64,000 nt of DNA from Armatimonadota bacterium (GCA_016869025.1 VGFA01000003.1:62001-126000); one strand, 5' to 3'; shown: positions 1 through 8,807, counted from the first letter of the stretch. The notes: a model not told the origin generated them from the letters alone. Numbers and translations: made by a program.

Positions 1-633
1 CAGTTCGAGGACGCCGATCTCGCGGCTGAGTATGGTGCTGAGCCGCTCCAGGCGGATCTTGGGTACGGCTTCCAACAGCTCCTGACGCTCCTCGAGCTTC
101 AACGAGATGTGCTGCGCAACCAGGTCGGCCAGACGCCCGGGTTCCTCCACTTGGGCTGCCGCGACGAGCTGGTCAGGCGGTACAGACCTGGAGAGGCGAG
201 CAAACCGTTCGAGCTGGGAGATGAGCCCGCGCATGAGGGCCTCCATCTCCATGGTCTTCTCGGCGCCGTCGGGCCTCTGCTCAACCGCGACCTCGAAGTA
301 GGGATCCTCCTCGTGGAAGGCGATCACGGTGGCGCGGACGATGCCCTCGACGACGACCTGGAGCACCCCGTCGGGCTGCTTGCCCACCTGGAGCACGCGA
401 CATATGGTTCCGGTTGTGTGTATGTCTGCTGGGCGCGGATCCTCTATGTCGTCGTCGCGCTGGGCAGCCAGGACCATCAGGCGGTCCCGTTCCAGGGCGA
501 CCTCGATGGCCCGGAGGGACTTCCTGCGGCCCACGCCCAACCCCTGCACCTGGTGGGGAAAGACGACCGTCCCCTTGAGCGGCAGGAGTGGCAGGCGATC
601 CGGAATGGATGATTGGTCCTCAGAGATAGACAC
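1..633 (-). CDS. lon: Lon protease, N-terminal part (truncated by window edge)
   Basis: ATP-dependent serine protease Lon, which degrades misfolded and regulatory proteins in the cytosol. Only the first 211 codons are present; the AAA+ and protease domains lie beyond the left edge. The visible part is the LON substrate-binding domain, with the early LPLLPLKGTVVFPHQV segment followed by RAIEVALERDRLMVL and a helical stretch rich in leucine and glutamate. The start is GTG at 633, chosen because AGGAGGA sits a few bases upstream (about 637-643) and homology begins at once. It follows clpX by 87 nt on the same strand, so it is probably the last gene of a tig-clpP-clpX-lon unit. Confidence 0.9.
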   Translation of the reverse strand, partial: MSISEDQSSIPDRLPLLPLKGTVVFPHQVQGLGVGRRKSLRAIEVALERDRLMVLAAQRDDDIEDPRPADIHTTGTICRVLQVGKQPDGVLQVVVEGIVRATVIAFHEEDPYFEVAVEQRPDGAEKTMEMEALMRGLISQLERFARLSRSVPPDQLVAAAQVEEPGRLADLVAQHISLKLEERQELLEAVPKIRLERLSTILSREIGVLEL

Positions 634-720
634 ACGATCCTCCTTGTACGTACCTTACCTGTTGGAACGAACGGCCGCTGGAATCTGTTCCCGCCCGGGC
701 CGGCCGTGTCCCTATGCTGC

Positions 721-1974
721 CTACGAAGCCGGCTTATCTATTACCCGCGCCTGCAGGTCAGAGGCGGTGAGCAGCAGCGGACCCTCTTGCCGCAGCACAG
801 CCTCTTCGGTAACGAGGCATCGGCGGACGTCCCCCCTGGAGGGGATCTCGTACATGATGTCGAGCATGGTCTCCTCGATTACCGTCCGAAGGCCCCTGGC
901 CCCGGTGTTCCGGGTCATTGTCTCGCGGGCGATGGCCCGCAGCGCCTCACCGGTGAAGACCAGCTCCACGCCGTCCATCTCGAAGATCCGCTGGTACTGG
1001 CGCACCAGCGAGTTCTTGGGTTCCACCAGCACCGCCACCAGGTCGGACTCATCGAGGGGGTCCAGCGGCACGATCACGGGCAGCCGCCCGATGAACTCGG
1101 GGATCAACCCGTACCGTAGCAGATCCTGAGGCATTGTTTGCTTCAGGACCTCTGTCAGGTGCTCCTTGCTACGGGGCTCGATCTGTGCGCCAAAACCAAT
1201 GCTGGTCTGCCGGACGCGGTTCTCGATGATGCGCTCTAGGTTCTCGAACGCCCCGCCGCAGATGAACAGAATGTTGCTGGTGTCTATCTGGATGAACTCC
1301 TGGTGCGGGTGCTTCCTGCCCCCCTGGGGCGGAACGTTGGCCGTGGTACCCTCCAGAATCTTGAGCAGGGCCTGCTGTACGCCTTCTCCGGACACGTCGC
1401 GCGTGATCGAGGGGTTCTCGCTCTTCCGCGCGATCTTGTCCACCTCGTCTATGTAGATTATCCCTCTTTCTGCCTTCTTGATGTCGCCGTCGGCGGCCTG
1501 AATCAGGCGCAGCAGGATATTCTCCACGTCCTCTCCGACGTACCCGGCCTCGGTCAGCGAGGTCGCGTCGGCGATCGCAAAGGGAACATCCAGGATCTTG
1601 GCCAGGGTCTGGGCGAGCAGGGTCTTGCCGCAGCCTGTAGGGCCTATCAGCAGGATGTTCGACTTCTGCAGCTCCACATCTGAGGGCCGGCGATTCCCGA
1701 TGCGTTTGTAGTGGTTGTAGACCGCAACCGACAGGGCCTTCTTGGCGCGATCCTGACCGACGACGTACTGGTTCAACGTTTCGTAGATCTCCCGGGGCTT
1801 GGGGGTGGGGCGAAGCTGTGGCCGCCGATCCGCGCCGGCCATCTCTTCCTCCACGATCTCGTTGCAGAGCTCGATGCACTCGTCGCAGATGTACACACCG
1901 GGCCCTGCCACGAGCCTGCGTACCTGCTCCTGGGGCTTGGCGCAGAACGAGCATGACATCTTGGTCGGGTTCAT
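721..1974 (-). CDS. clpX: ClpX, ATPase subunit of Clp protease
   Basis: AAA+ unfoldase that recognises tagged substrates and feeds them into ClpP in the cytosol. The 417 aa length is normal. A zinc-binding domain uses Cys8, Cys11, Cys30 and Cys33. Walker A is GPTGCGKT at residues 111-118, the pore loop is GYVGEDV, and Walker B is IIYIDEVDK. The C-terminal small domain contains the sensor-2 region (NTGARGLR). The ATG overlaps the clpP stop by one base (TAATG), which implies translational coupling. Nothing unusual is seen, although its partner ClpP has an altered active site. Confidence 0.97.
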   Translation of the reverse strand: MNPTKMSCSFCAKPQEQVRRLVAGPGVYICDECIELCNEIVEEEMAGADRRPQLRPTPKPREIYETLNQYVVGQDRAKKALSVAVYNHYKRIGNRRPSDVELQKSNILLIGPTGCGKTLLAQTLAKILDVPFAIADATSLTEAGYVGEDVENILLRLIQAADGDIKKAERGIIYIDEVDKIARKSENPSITRDVSGEGVQQALLKILEGTTANVPPQGGRKHPHQEFIQIDTSNILFICGGAFENLERIIENRVRQTSIGFGAQIEPRSKEHLTEVLKQTMPQDLLRYGLIPEFIGRLPVIVPLDPLDESDLVAVLVEPKNSLVRQYQRIFEMDGVELVFTGEALRAIARETMTRNTGARGLRTVIEETMLDIMYEIPSRGDVRRCLVTEEAVLRQEGPLLLTASDLQARVIDKPAS

Positions 1975-2576
1975 TAGCTCTTGGCCTTGGCCCGCTCGCG
2001 CGGGAGAATGACTTGGTCAATAATGCCGTACTCCTTGGCGTCCCCGGCGCTCATCCAGAAGTTGCGATCGGTGTCCCGCTCAATCCGCTCCAGCGGCTGG
2101 CCCGTGTGACGGGACAGGATCTCATTCATCAGAGAGCGCATCTTGAGGAACTCCCTGGCCTGGATGTCTATGTCCGAGGTCATGCCCTGCGCCCCACCCC
2201 AGGGCTGGTGGATCATGATGCGCGAGTACGGGAGCGAAGACCGCTTGCCCTTGGTGCCGCCGGCCAGGACGAGGGCCCCGCCGCTGGCTGCCAGCCCCGC
2301 GCAGATCGTCGCGATGTCTGGCCGGACGTACTGCATCGTGTCGTATATCGCCAGCGAGGCGATCAGGTCACCACCCGGGCTGTTGACGTAGAGCATGATG
2401 TCCTTGTCTGGGTCCTCGCCCTCCAGGTAGAGGAGCTGAGCGATCACCAGGTTGGCAACGTCGTCGTCAATGCCGCCGCCCAGGAAGATGATGCGCTCCT
2501 TGAGCAGACGCGAGTATATGTCGTACGCGCGCTCGCCGCGCGGTGTCTGCTCGACAACCATTGGGATCAGCGTCAT
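1974..2576 (-). CDS. clpP: ClpP serine protease subunit with Asn in place of catalytic Asp
   Basis: Proteolytic subunit of the Clp protease, forming a barrel of two heptamers. The 200 aa protein has the nucleophile Ser98 in GLAASGG (the usual form is AASMG) and His123 in MIHQPWGG. The third triad position, Asp in the usual DTDRD motif, reads DTDRN, so residue 172 is Asn. The codon is AAC in the DNA. Listeria monocytogenes ClpP1 is a known natural case with Asn at this place and low intrinsic activity. The gene lies between tig and clpX, the usual position for the main ClpP, and no second clpP is in the window. Identity is certain; full peptidase activity is not. Confidence 0.96.
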   Translation of the reverse strand: MTLIPMVVEQTPRGERAYDIYSRLLKERIIFLGGGIDDDVANLVIAQLLYLEGEDPDKDIMLYVNSPGGDLIASLAIYDTMQYVRPDIATICAGLAASGGALVLAGGTKGKRSSLPYSRIMIHQPWGGAQGMTSDIDIQAREFLKMRSLMNEILSRHTGQPLERIERDTDRNFWMSAGDAKEYGIIDQVILPRERAKAKS

Positions 2577-2627
2577 GGGGCTCCCGTCCTTCCTCCCAAA
2601 ACCATCCGACCGCCACGCCCGCGGCGG

Positions 2628-3884
2628 TCAGGCCGTGGCCCCGCCCATTGCGCGGTCCACCAGGGTGGAAATGGTCTTGCGGCGCCTCAGCATCGCCAGC
2701 ATCGTCTCGCGCCGCCCCTCGGTGGCCAGCCACTCCCTGACCCGCGCGAGGTCCTGCTGTAACTCGGCCGCCACCTTCTCTTCCTCGGCCGTTATCTCCT
2801 CCTGCGCTGGCACCACGCCTTCGCGCCTTGCGATCTCATCCAAGACGTAACGTGCCCTCAGCCGGCGTTCTGCCCGCGGACGAAGATCTTCACGCAGGCC
2901 GGCCAGGTCCTTTCCCGCGGTCTGGAGGTAGCGGTCCAGGGAGTACCCGCGTCTCTGCAGCGATTCCTGAAGGTCGGCCTGAAGACCCTCGACCTCGCGC
3001 TCCACCAGACTGGCCGGCAGCTCGATGGTCGCACGCTCCAGCACTTCGCTCAGTACCTGTTCTTCGTAGGCTTCTCTGGCCTGCGCCGCGGAGGCGGCCG
3101 CAAGACGCTCGCGAATCCGGCCGCGCAGTTCGTCCACCGTGGCGACGTCTCCCACGGCCTGTGCGAAGGCCTCGTCGAGGTCAGGGAGTTCTCGCCGCTT
3201 CACGTCCGCCACCGTAGCGACGAGGCGTCCTCCCTCGCCAACGGCCGCGGACCGCTCCTCGCCGGCAGAGGCTCCGGACAGGGCCTCCTCAACCTCCCAG
3301 GGGAAGACGCCGGCTCCCATTTCAACCAGCACCTCACGGCCGGCGTGGAATCGGTCGGTTCCCTCGACGGCCTTGGGCCGGATCAGAACAAAGTCACCTG
3401 CCGCGGCCCGCGCTCCGGGAGCGGAGACCAGACGTCCGCGGCGGCGGCGAAGATCTTCGATTGCGGCGTCAACCTCAGCCTCGGTCAGATCTATGTGCTC
3501 AAAAGGAACCCGCACGTCGTCGTAGGTGCCGAGGTCCACCTCTGGAAAGATGTCCACGCTGGCGGTGAACCGCAGAGATTGCTCCTCGTTCAGGCCCGGA
3601 AGGGCGAACTCCGGCCTGCCGACCGGCACCACCCCTGCCTCCGCCACCGCCTTAGGGTAGGCAGAGGCCACAATGACCTCCAGCGCCTCGTCATAGAGCT
3701 CATCGCGGCCCATGAACCGTTCCAGCATCGCGCGCGGCGTCTTGCCCTTGCGGAATCCGGGCACGCTTACGCGCTGCGACAGCCGGGCCGTCGCGGTGCG
3801 CACCGCCCCGGCCACATCTTCGGCCGGAATCTCCACCTCGAACACGACGCGGCTAGGCGGCTCACGCCTCCACTCTACCTTCAT
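2628..3884 (-). CDS. tig: Trigger factor, ribosome-associated chaperone
   Basis: Ribosome-bound chaperone that shields nascent chains near the exit tunnel. The 418 aa protein has the ribosome-binding signature PGFRKGKTP near residues 42-50, a middle FKBP-like domain at about 150-230 and a helical C-terminal chaperone domain. The middle domain looks degenerate: after GDFVLIRPK and VEMGAGVFPWEVEEAL the usual long loop before the last strands is missing, so prolyl isomerase activity may be weak or lost. A clear CAGGAGG ribosome site precedes the ATG. It is the first protein gene of the tig-clpP-clpX-lon series and starts 33 nt after tRNA-Leu, so it may share the tRNA promoter. Confidence 0.95.
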   Translation of the reverse strand: MKVEWRREPPSRVVFEVEIPAEDVAGAVRTATARLSQRVSVPGFRKGKTPRAMLERFMGRDELYDEALEVIVASAYPKAVAEAGVVPVGRPEFALPGLNEEQSLRFTASVDIFPEVDLGTYDDVRVPFEHIDLTEAEVDAAIEDLRRRRGRLVSAPGARAAAGDFVLIRPKAVEGTDRFHAGREVLVEMGAGVFPWEVEEALSGASAGEERSAAVGEGGRLVATVADVKRRELPDLDEAFAQAVGDVATVDELRGRIRERLAAASAAQAREAYEEQVLSEVLERATIELPASLVEREVEGLQADLQESLQRRGYSLDRYLQTAGKDLAGLREDLRPRAERRLRARYVLDEIARREGVVPAQEEITAEEEKVAAELQQDLARVREWLATEGRRETMLAMLRRRKTISTLVDRAMGGATA

Positions 3885-3917
3885 TACAGACCTCCTGGCT
3901 TATGCGCGGAGTTCGCT

Positions 3918-4004
3918 TGGTGCGGGCGGAGGGACTCGAACCCCCACCGGCTCACGCCGACCAGATCCTAAGTCTGGCGCCTATGCCAATTCGGCTACGC
4001 CCGC
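3918..4004 (-). tRNA. tRNA-Leu (anticodon TAG), CCA encoded
   Basis: On the minus strand the sequence begins GCGGGCG and ends CGCCCGC-A-CCA. The anticodon stem CCAGA/TCTGG encloses the loop CTTAGGA, so the anticodon is TAG at 3968-3970. A long variable arm, typical of leucine tRNAs, is present. The 3' CCA is encoded at 3918-3920. It lies 25 nt downstream of tRNA-Lys and probably shares its promoter. Confidence 0.96.
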
Positions 4005-4029
4005 GGAGGGTTCGGATCATCTTCGACCG

Positions 4030-4105
<76 letters not shown>

Positions 4106-4122
4106 ACGACCGTACCTGATAC

Positions 4123-4150
4123 ATTATAGCCGAGTGGCCTGCGCTGTCCA
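4123..4150 (-). promoter_or_regulatory. sigma-70 type promoter of tRNA-Lys/tRNA-Leu
   Basis: Reading the minus strand, TGGACA (4145-4150) is a 5/6 match to the -35 box. It is followed after 16 bases by a perfect TATAAT (4123-4128). Transcription would begin near 4116, about ten bases before tRNA-Lys. Both elements stand out in GC-rich DNA. Confidence 0.8.
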
Positions 4151-4180
4151 GGCTGCCCGGCGACCCAACCGCGGGCCGGC

Positions 4181-5314
4181 CTACGGGCAGTGCAGCCGGG
4201 CCAGTTGCGGGTGGCGCTCCGTGATCAGCTTGCGGTAGACATCGTTGACGTCGCCGTAGCGACGCTGCGCCATGTCGTCATCGTAGATCGTCTTGATCGG
4301 GCGATCGAAGAACGACCGCATACCACTGAAGAGCGCGGCCTGTTCCGCTGCGGAGCCGGGAGGGCCCTCCATTCGGAATCTGGGCAGAATCGGGAACAAC
4401 CCGTGGCTGACCAGGCCGCGCTGTCCCTCGTCCGACAGCAGATACAGGAGAAATGCCCGAGCGGCGCGCGGGGAGCGCGCGCCGGCGATCACGGCCGTAG
4501 GCGCCGGGGAGATCCAAGCGTAGGGGGGGCTTGAGAAACGGAGCTCGTACCCTGCCAGCACTTCCTGGAACGCCATGTAGCTAAGCACGCCGAACCCCAC
4601 CCCGAACTCGCCGCGGGCCACGAAGGTGGGCACGTCCCGGCTGCGTGTAACGAAAAGACCGGTGTTGGCCCCCACCCGCTGCGCCCATTCCCAGCCCTTC
4701 TGCCATCCGCGCAGCTGCAGGATCACCTCGAGCGATGCGTGGTGCGAACCCGAGCGGTCAGGGGTGGTCTGGACGATCTGTCCCTTCAGGCGGCAGTCGA
4801 GCAGGTCGTCCCACGCCACCGGCGGGTCGGCTCCTGCGCGGCGCACGACCCTTGGGTGGTGAACGATGCCGGCCGCGGTCAGCGCCGTGCCCACCCAGAC
4901 CCCGCGATCGTCCCGGAGCGGGATCGCGCGGGGTTCGCCGATCCGCCCCGGAATCTCCCGGAGCACGGCATCGGGCACCTCGTGCGGAACCAGCAGCCGG
5001 CGCTCGGCCAGATCATCGAGCAGTTCTGCCTCGCCCGCCCAGAGGAGGTCTGCTTCGGGCCGGCCCCTCCACTCTATGATGCGTGCGTAGGCGACCGGGG
5101 ATCCCTGCGAAACAATGATCGGCCGCAGAGGGCTCCCAAACCGGCGCCGCGTGAACTCGGCAAACCGCTCCGCGGTGGCGTCGGCCACCTCGCGGGGTAT
5201 AGGCGTGAGAATGACGAGGCGATCCTCTATCAGGGCTTGAGACGACACAGGCCCCGCGGCCAGGCCGAGCAGCATGGCGGTGGCCAAGCTCAGAAAACCG
5301 AACCATCGCTTCAT
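4181..5314 (-). CDS. ABC importer solute-binding protein, Fbp/Afu type (paralogue of 60488..61624)
   Basis: Periplasmic or lipid-anchored receptor of an ABC importer in the family often annotated as ferric-iron binding. The 377 aa start at ATG 5314, which has AGGGAG eight bases upstream and gives a normal signal peptide (MKRWFGFLSLATAMLLGLAAGP). It is a clear paralogue of the protein at 60488..61624: both share RPEAD, the LLDCRLKGQ block, GWQKGWEW, LSDEGQR and the same LHCP C-terminus. No permease or ATPase of its own family is adjacent. Instead it follows ugpBAE, in the place where ugpC usually sits. It may deliver substrate to the transporter at 57619..60416 or work with the Ugp system. The ligand is unknown; a sugar- or glycerol-phosphate is as plausible as iron. 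Confidence 0.85.
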   Translation of the reverse strand: MKRWFGFLSLATAMLLGLAAGPVSSQALIEDRLVILTPIPREVADATAERFAEFTRRRFGSPLRPIIVSQGSPVAYARIIEWRGRPEADLLWAGEAELLDDLAERRLLVPHEVPDAVLREIPGRIGEPRAIPLRDDRGVWVGTALTAAGIVHHPRVVRRAGADPPVAWDDLLDCRLKGQIVQTTPDRSGSHHASLEVILQLRGWQKGWEWAQRVGANTGLFVTRSRDVPTFVARGEFGVGFGVLSYMAFQEVLAGYELRFSSPPYAWISPAPTAVIAGARSPRAARAFLLYLLSDEGQRGLVSHGLFPILPRFRMEGPPGSAAEQAALFSGMRSFFDRPIKTIYDDDMAQRRYGDVNDVYRKLITERHPQLARLHCP

Positions 5315-5604
5315 CGCTTCTGCTCCCTGTTGGCGCAAAGCGAAAGACGCCCGATACCGGGCGTCCCTGGGGCCTGCCGAACGCGCCAGACTCCCGCAGC
5401 CTCCACCTCATACGGACTGTACCGTCGACCCCGGAATTCCACCGGGCCACGCCCTTACGGGCTCACGGGCTGTCACCGCCGATCGGGAATCGGCGCCGAG
5501 TGCGGCGCCTCACCCTGCCCCAGAAGGCTGCGAGCCTTCGGTGCTGCACGACCAGCATACGACCTGCCAGGGCGCCTGGCAACCTCCTGGCAGCGGCGCT
5601 CGCC
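5315..5604. other. Intergenic region with three inverted repeats
   Basis: This is the longest gene-free stretch of the window. On the minus strand, after the ugpE stop, it holds three perfect inverted repeats: 5566-5580 (6-bp arms), 5523-5539 (7-bp arms) and 5346-5365 (8-bp arms GACGCCCG/CGGGCGTC). The last is followed by TTTCG and could act as a weak terminator for ugpE or as a leader hairpin for the gene at 4181..5314. I see no coding potential. Confidence 0.5.
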
Positions 5605-6462
5605 CTACTTCTCGGACTCCACCAGGCCCTTCACGAACCAGCGCTGCATGATGACGACCACCACGACCGGCGGCAGCATCGCCATCACCGCCGTCGCCAT
5701 GATGAGGTTCCAGTCGTTCTGCGCGTCCCCTACGCCTATCATCTTTGTAATGCCGATCACGATGGTGTTCATCTCCTTGCTGGTCGTGATCAGCAGCGGC
5801 CAGAGGTACTGGTTCCAACCGTAGATGAACAGGATGACGAAGAGCGCGGCGATGGTAGTGGTGGACAACGGCATCAGGATGCTCCAGAAGAACCGCATAG
5901 GGCCCGCGCCGTCGATCTTAGCCGCGTCCACCAGCTCGTCTGGGACGGTCAGGAAGAACTGCCGGAAAATGAGCGTGGCGGTTGCGGACGCGACAAGGGG
6001 CACGATCAACCCTTGGTATGTGTTGAGCATACCGAGGTTGGAGATCACGGCGTAGGTGGGGATGATGCGCACCTCGACCGGCAGCATCAGCGTGATGAAG
6101 ATCATCCAGAAGAAGAACATGCGAAGCGGGAAGGCGAAGAATGCGACGGCGAACGCCGAGATGATCGAGATGGTGATCTTGCCGGTCGCAATCACAAGCC
6201 CCATGATCAGGCTGTTCAGCAGCATGCGCCGAACCGGCGCCGCGCCCTTGACCCGCGTCCCCTCGCCCGAAGTCCACGCCTGGCTGTAGTTCTCGATGGC
6301 GCGCGGTCCGGGCCGGAGCGGCATCTCGCCGCGCGCGATGGTCCCCACGTCGTACGTCGAGCCCATGAGCGCAACGAAGACCGGAAACACGAAGATCGCA
6401 ACCCCCAGGATCAGGATCAGGTGAGCCTGCCAGCTACCACCGAGGCGCGACGCCCGAGCCAT
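5605..6462 (-). CDS. ugpE: sn-Glycerol-3-phosphate ABC permease UgpE
   Basis: Inner-membrane permease of the Ugp importer for glycerol-3-phosphate and glycerophosphodiesters. The 285 aa protein has six predicted transmembrane segments and the coupling-loop motif around DELVDAAKIDGAGPMRFF, which contacts the ATPase. It ends with the RWFVKGLVESEK tail seen in this family. The ATG overlaps the ugpA stop by one base (TGATG). Order and spacing match the ugpBAE part of the Escherichia coli operon, but ugpC is absent here, so the ATPase must come from elsewhere, perhaps 59337..60416. Confidence 0.93.
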   Translation of the reverse strand: MARASRLGGSWQAHLILILGVAIFVFPVFVALMGSTYDVGTIARGEMPLRPGPRAIENYSQAWTSGEGTRVKGAAPVRRMLLNSLIMGLVIATGKITISIISAFAVAFFAFPLRMFFFWMIFITLMLPVEVRIIPTYAVISNLGMLNTYQGLIVPLVASATATLIFRQFFLTVPDELVDAAKIDGAGPMRFFWSILMPLSTTTIAALFVILFIYGWNQYLWPLLITTSKEMNTIVIGITKMIGVGDAQNDWNLIMATAVMAMLPPVVVVVIMQRWFVKGLVESEK

Positions 6463-7343
6463 CAGTAGTGCACCCTCCGTTCGATGTATCGGAACTGCAT
6501 GGCGGTCAGGGTGATTACAACCAGCAGAAGGATCACCGACTGCGCCGAGGAGCCGCCGAGATCGAGGTTGACGACGCCGTCCACGTAGACCTTGTAGATC
6601 AAGGTCTCGGTGGCTTTGGCGGGTCCGCCACGCGTGAGCGAGTGGATCACGCCGAATGTGTCAAAGAAGGCGAATATCACGTTGACGACGATCAGGAAGA
6701 ACGTCGTCGGGGAGAGCAGCGGGAAGATCACCTTCCAGAACCGCTGCCGGGGCGTAGCCCCGTCCACCGAGGCGGCCTCGAGCACAGACCGTGGAATTGA
6801 CTGCAGTCCCGCAAGGAAGAAGATGAAGTTGTAGCTGACCTGCTTCCATGCGGCCGCCAGGATGACCAGCAACAGCGCCTGGGTGCCGTTGAGCGTGTAG
6901 TCCCAGTTAATGCCAACCTGGTTGAGCGCCCGTCCCAGGATGCCGATCGTCGGGTGGAAGATGAATAGCCACAGCGACGCGGCCACGGCAGGGGCCACGG
7001 CGTAAGGCCAGATCAGGAGGGTCTTGTAGACGCCGGCGCCGCGGATGGGTTTGTCGGCGGTCACTGCCAGGAGCAACCCCGAGCCCATCGCCAGCAAGAT
7101 CACCGCCCCCGAGAACAAGATAGTGTTCCCCACGGCCTGCAGGTAGGCATCGTCGCTCAGAACGTACGCGAAGTTCTCGAACCACACAAACGCCGTGCGC
7201 GTGCCAAACGGGTTCTGCCGCAGCAGCGACTGGGCAACGGCCTGACCGGCGGGCCAGAAGAAGAACACGATGGTAATCGCCAGCTGCGGCGCCAGGAGGA
7301 CGTAGGGCAGGACCTTGTTGTTGAAGATCGAGCGCTTGGTCAT
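6462..7343 (-). CDS. ugpA: sn-Glycerol-3-phosphate ABC permease UgpA
   Basis: The partner permease of UgpE. The 293 aa protein closely follows E. coli UgpA as I remember it: [13 protein letters not shown] at the start, [38 protein letters not shown] with the EAA-type loop [10 protein letters not shown], and a [11 protein letters not shown] end. Six membrane segments are visible. The ATG lies inside a perfect palindrome (7342-7359), and no ordinary Shine-Dalgarno sequence can be seen, so initiation may be controlled by that structure or coupled to ugpB translation. Confidence 0.94.
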   Translation of the reverse strand: MTKRSIFNNKVLPYVLLAPQLAITIVFFFWPAGQAVAQSLLRQNPFGTRTAFVWFENFAYVLSDDAYLQAVGNTILFSGAVILLAMGSGLLLAVTADKPIRGAGVYKTLLIWPYAVAPAVAASLWLFIFHPTIGILGRALNQVGINWDYTLNGTQALLLVILAAAWKQVSYNFIFFLAGLQSIPRSVLEAASVDGATPRQRFWKVIFPLLSPTTFFLIVVNVIFAFFDTFGVIHSLTRGGPAKATETLIYKVYVDGVVNLDLGGSSAQSVILLLVVITLTAMQFRYIERRVHY

Positions 7344-7359
7344 CTTGTGCTCACAAGAT
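7342..7359 (-). promoter_or_regulatory. Perfect palindrome covering the ugpA start codon
   Basis: Arms of eight bases, ATCTTGTG and CACAAGAT, surround a two-base centre; the first two bases of the ugpA ATG belong to the palindrome. As DNA it resembles a LacI/GalR-type operator half-site pair. As RNA it could mask the start codon. The sequence is seen directly; its role is inferred. Confidence 0.5.
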
Positions 7360-7400
7360 CCGACCCGGACCCACCGCGCGACACGGGGAGTCCGGGTCGG
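7360..7400 (-). repeat. Intercistronic stem-loop between ugpB and ugpA
   Basis: A perfect 11-bp inverted repeat (7360-7370 and 7390-7400, CCGACCCGGAC/GTCCGGGTCGG) with a 19-base loop lies in the 84-nt gap after ugpB. Such hairpins often stabilise the upstream message, so the binding protein outnumbers the permeases. It has no T-run and is unlikely to be a full terminator. Confidence 0.6.
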
Positions 7401-7427
7401 AGTCCATATTCCGGTTGAGCCCCTCTC

Positions 7428-8807
7428 CTACGGGGCGTTCGCCCGCTCGAAACGCCGCAGGACCTCGTTGCCGCGGCGGGTCGCGGCGTCCATCGCCTGC
7501 TTCGCCGTCTGCAACCCCTGAAACGCCTTCTCCCACTCCTCGTAGAAGATCACGCGGATCTCGGGCATATTCCCCAACCGCAACCCCATCGTGTTTCGGG
7601 TAGGCCGCGACCGGGTCAGCTGCTTGAACGGGATGTCCGCGCCCGGGTTCGCCTGCCAGTATCCCAGTGCCTGGACGAGCGTCATGCCCGGGAAGGTGAT
7701 CGGCACGAACCCGGTCTCCATGTGCCACTTGGCTACGATCTCGGGCTGGCTGATGAACTTGAAGAACTCCGCGACGGCCTTGTACTCGTCGGCGGTCCGC
7801 CGCGGGCTGGTCATGACCCAGAACGACGCGCCGCCGATGATCGAGTTCTTGGGCGCACCCTTCACGTCGTCGTGGTAGGGGAGGTAGGTCACGCCCCAGG
7901 AGAACTTGGCCTCGCGGATCACCCGGGCGCGCATGCCGGACGAGGCGTGTATGATGGCGCACTCGCCCGAGGGGAACAGCGCGTCGCCTGCGGAGTCGCG
8001 GCCGCCGTACTTGAACGTTCCCTCGCGATGCATGTCCATCAGGGTCTGGAGGTGCCGGACGTGGAGCGGGCTATTGGTCTGCATCTCGGTGTCCATGCCC
8101 TCGAACCCGTTCATCTTCGTCGCCAGCGGCGTATCGTGGATGGCGCTGAAGTTCTCGAGGTTCGTCCACGTCGGCCACGCCATGGTGAACCCGCAGGGAG
8201 CGGCGTTGGTCTGCCTGATGCGTGTCGCGGCGGCCCGCAGCTCGGCCCAGGTCTGCGGCGGCTTCTCCGGATCAAGGCCCGCCCGCCGGAAGGCGTCCTT
8301 GTTGTAGAACGTGATCGGGGTCGAGCTGTTGAACGGCATCGAGATCATCCTGCCGTCAGGCGAGCTGTAGTAACCGCGCACCGCCGGCAAGTAGATGCTC
8401 GGGTCGAAGGAAACACCGGCCTCCTTGAACAGCTGGTAGACCGGCTTGATGGCCCCCTGGGCAGCCATCATCGTGGCCGTCCCTACCTCGAACATCTGAA
8501 CGATGTGGGGCGCGTTCCCTGCGCGGAATGCAGCGATCGCCGCCTGCATCGTCTCGGGGTACGCCCCCTTGAAGGCAGGGTTTACCCGGTACTTCGTCTG
8601 CGAGTTGTTGAAGTCAAAGGCGATTCCCTCGAGGATGTCCCCCAGCGGCCGCGTGAGGCCGTACCAGAAATCCACGGTGACACGCGCTCCGGGCACCTGC
8701 GCGACCAACGTCGGGGAGAAACCCGCCCCGGCCGGGAGCGATCCGGCATACATCGCGCCGCTGACAAGCGCGAGGACGACAATGATACCCATCAACGCTC
8801 TATTCAT
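7428..8807 (-). CDS. ugpB: sn-Glycerol-3-phosphate-binding protein UgpB
   Basis: Extracytoplasmic receptor of the Ugp importer. The 459 aa protein has an N-terminal signal sequence (hydrophobic residues about 5-24). It follows E. coli UgpB along its whole length: NAPHIVQMFEVGTATMMA, PFNSSTPITFYNKDAF, AGLDPEKPPQTW, SIIGGASFWVM and GLRLGNMPEIRVI are near-identical blocks. The family fold and binding-site regions are therefore conserved, which makes this assignment firmer than most transporter calls here. AGGAGG lies eight bases before the ATG. It is first in ugpBAE and follows the P1-family peptidase by 66 nt on the same strand. Confidence 0.95.
   Translation of the reverse strand: MNRALMGIIVVLALVSGAMYAGSLPAGAGFSPTLVAQVPGARVTVDFWYGLTRPLGDILEGIAFDFNNSQTKYRVNPAFKGAYPETMQAAIAAFRAGNAPHIVQMFEVGTATMMAAQGAIKPVYQLFKEAGVSFDPSIYLPAVRGYYSSPDGRMISMPFNSSTPITFYNKDAFRRAGLDPEKPPQTWAELRAAATRIRQTNAAPCGFTMAWPTWTNLENFSAIHDTPLATKMNGFEGMDTEMQTNSPLHVRHLQTLMDMHREGTFKYGGRDSAGDALFPSGECAIIHASSGMRARVIREAKFSWGVTYLPYHDDVKGAPKNSIIGGASFWVMTSPRRTADEYKAVAEFFKFISQPEIVAKWHMETGFVPITFPGMTLVQALGYWQANPGADIPFKQLTRSRPTRNTMGLRLGNMPEIRVIFYEEWEKAFQGLQTAKQAMDAATRRGNEVLRRFERANAP

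Noticed and set aside
109-1119. Plus-strand frames at the left edge
   Set aside because: They are antisense to lon and clpX; the minus-strand reading gives clear Lon and ClpX sequences.
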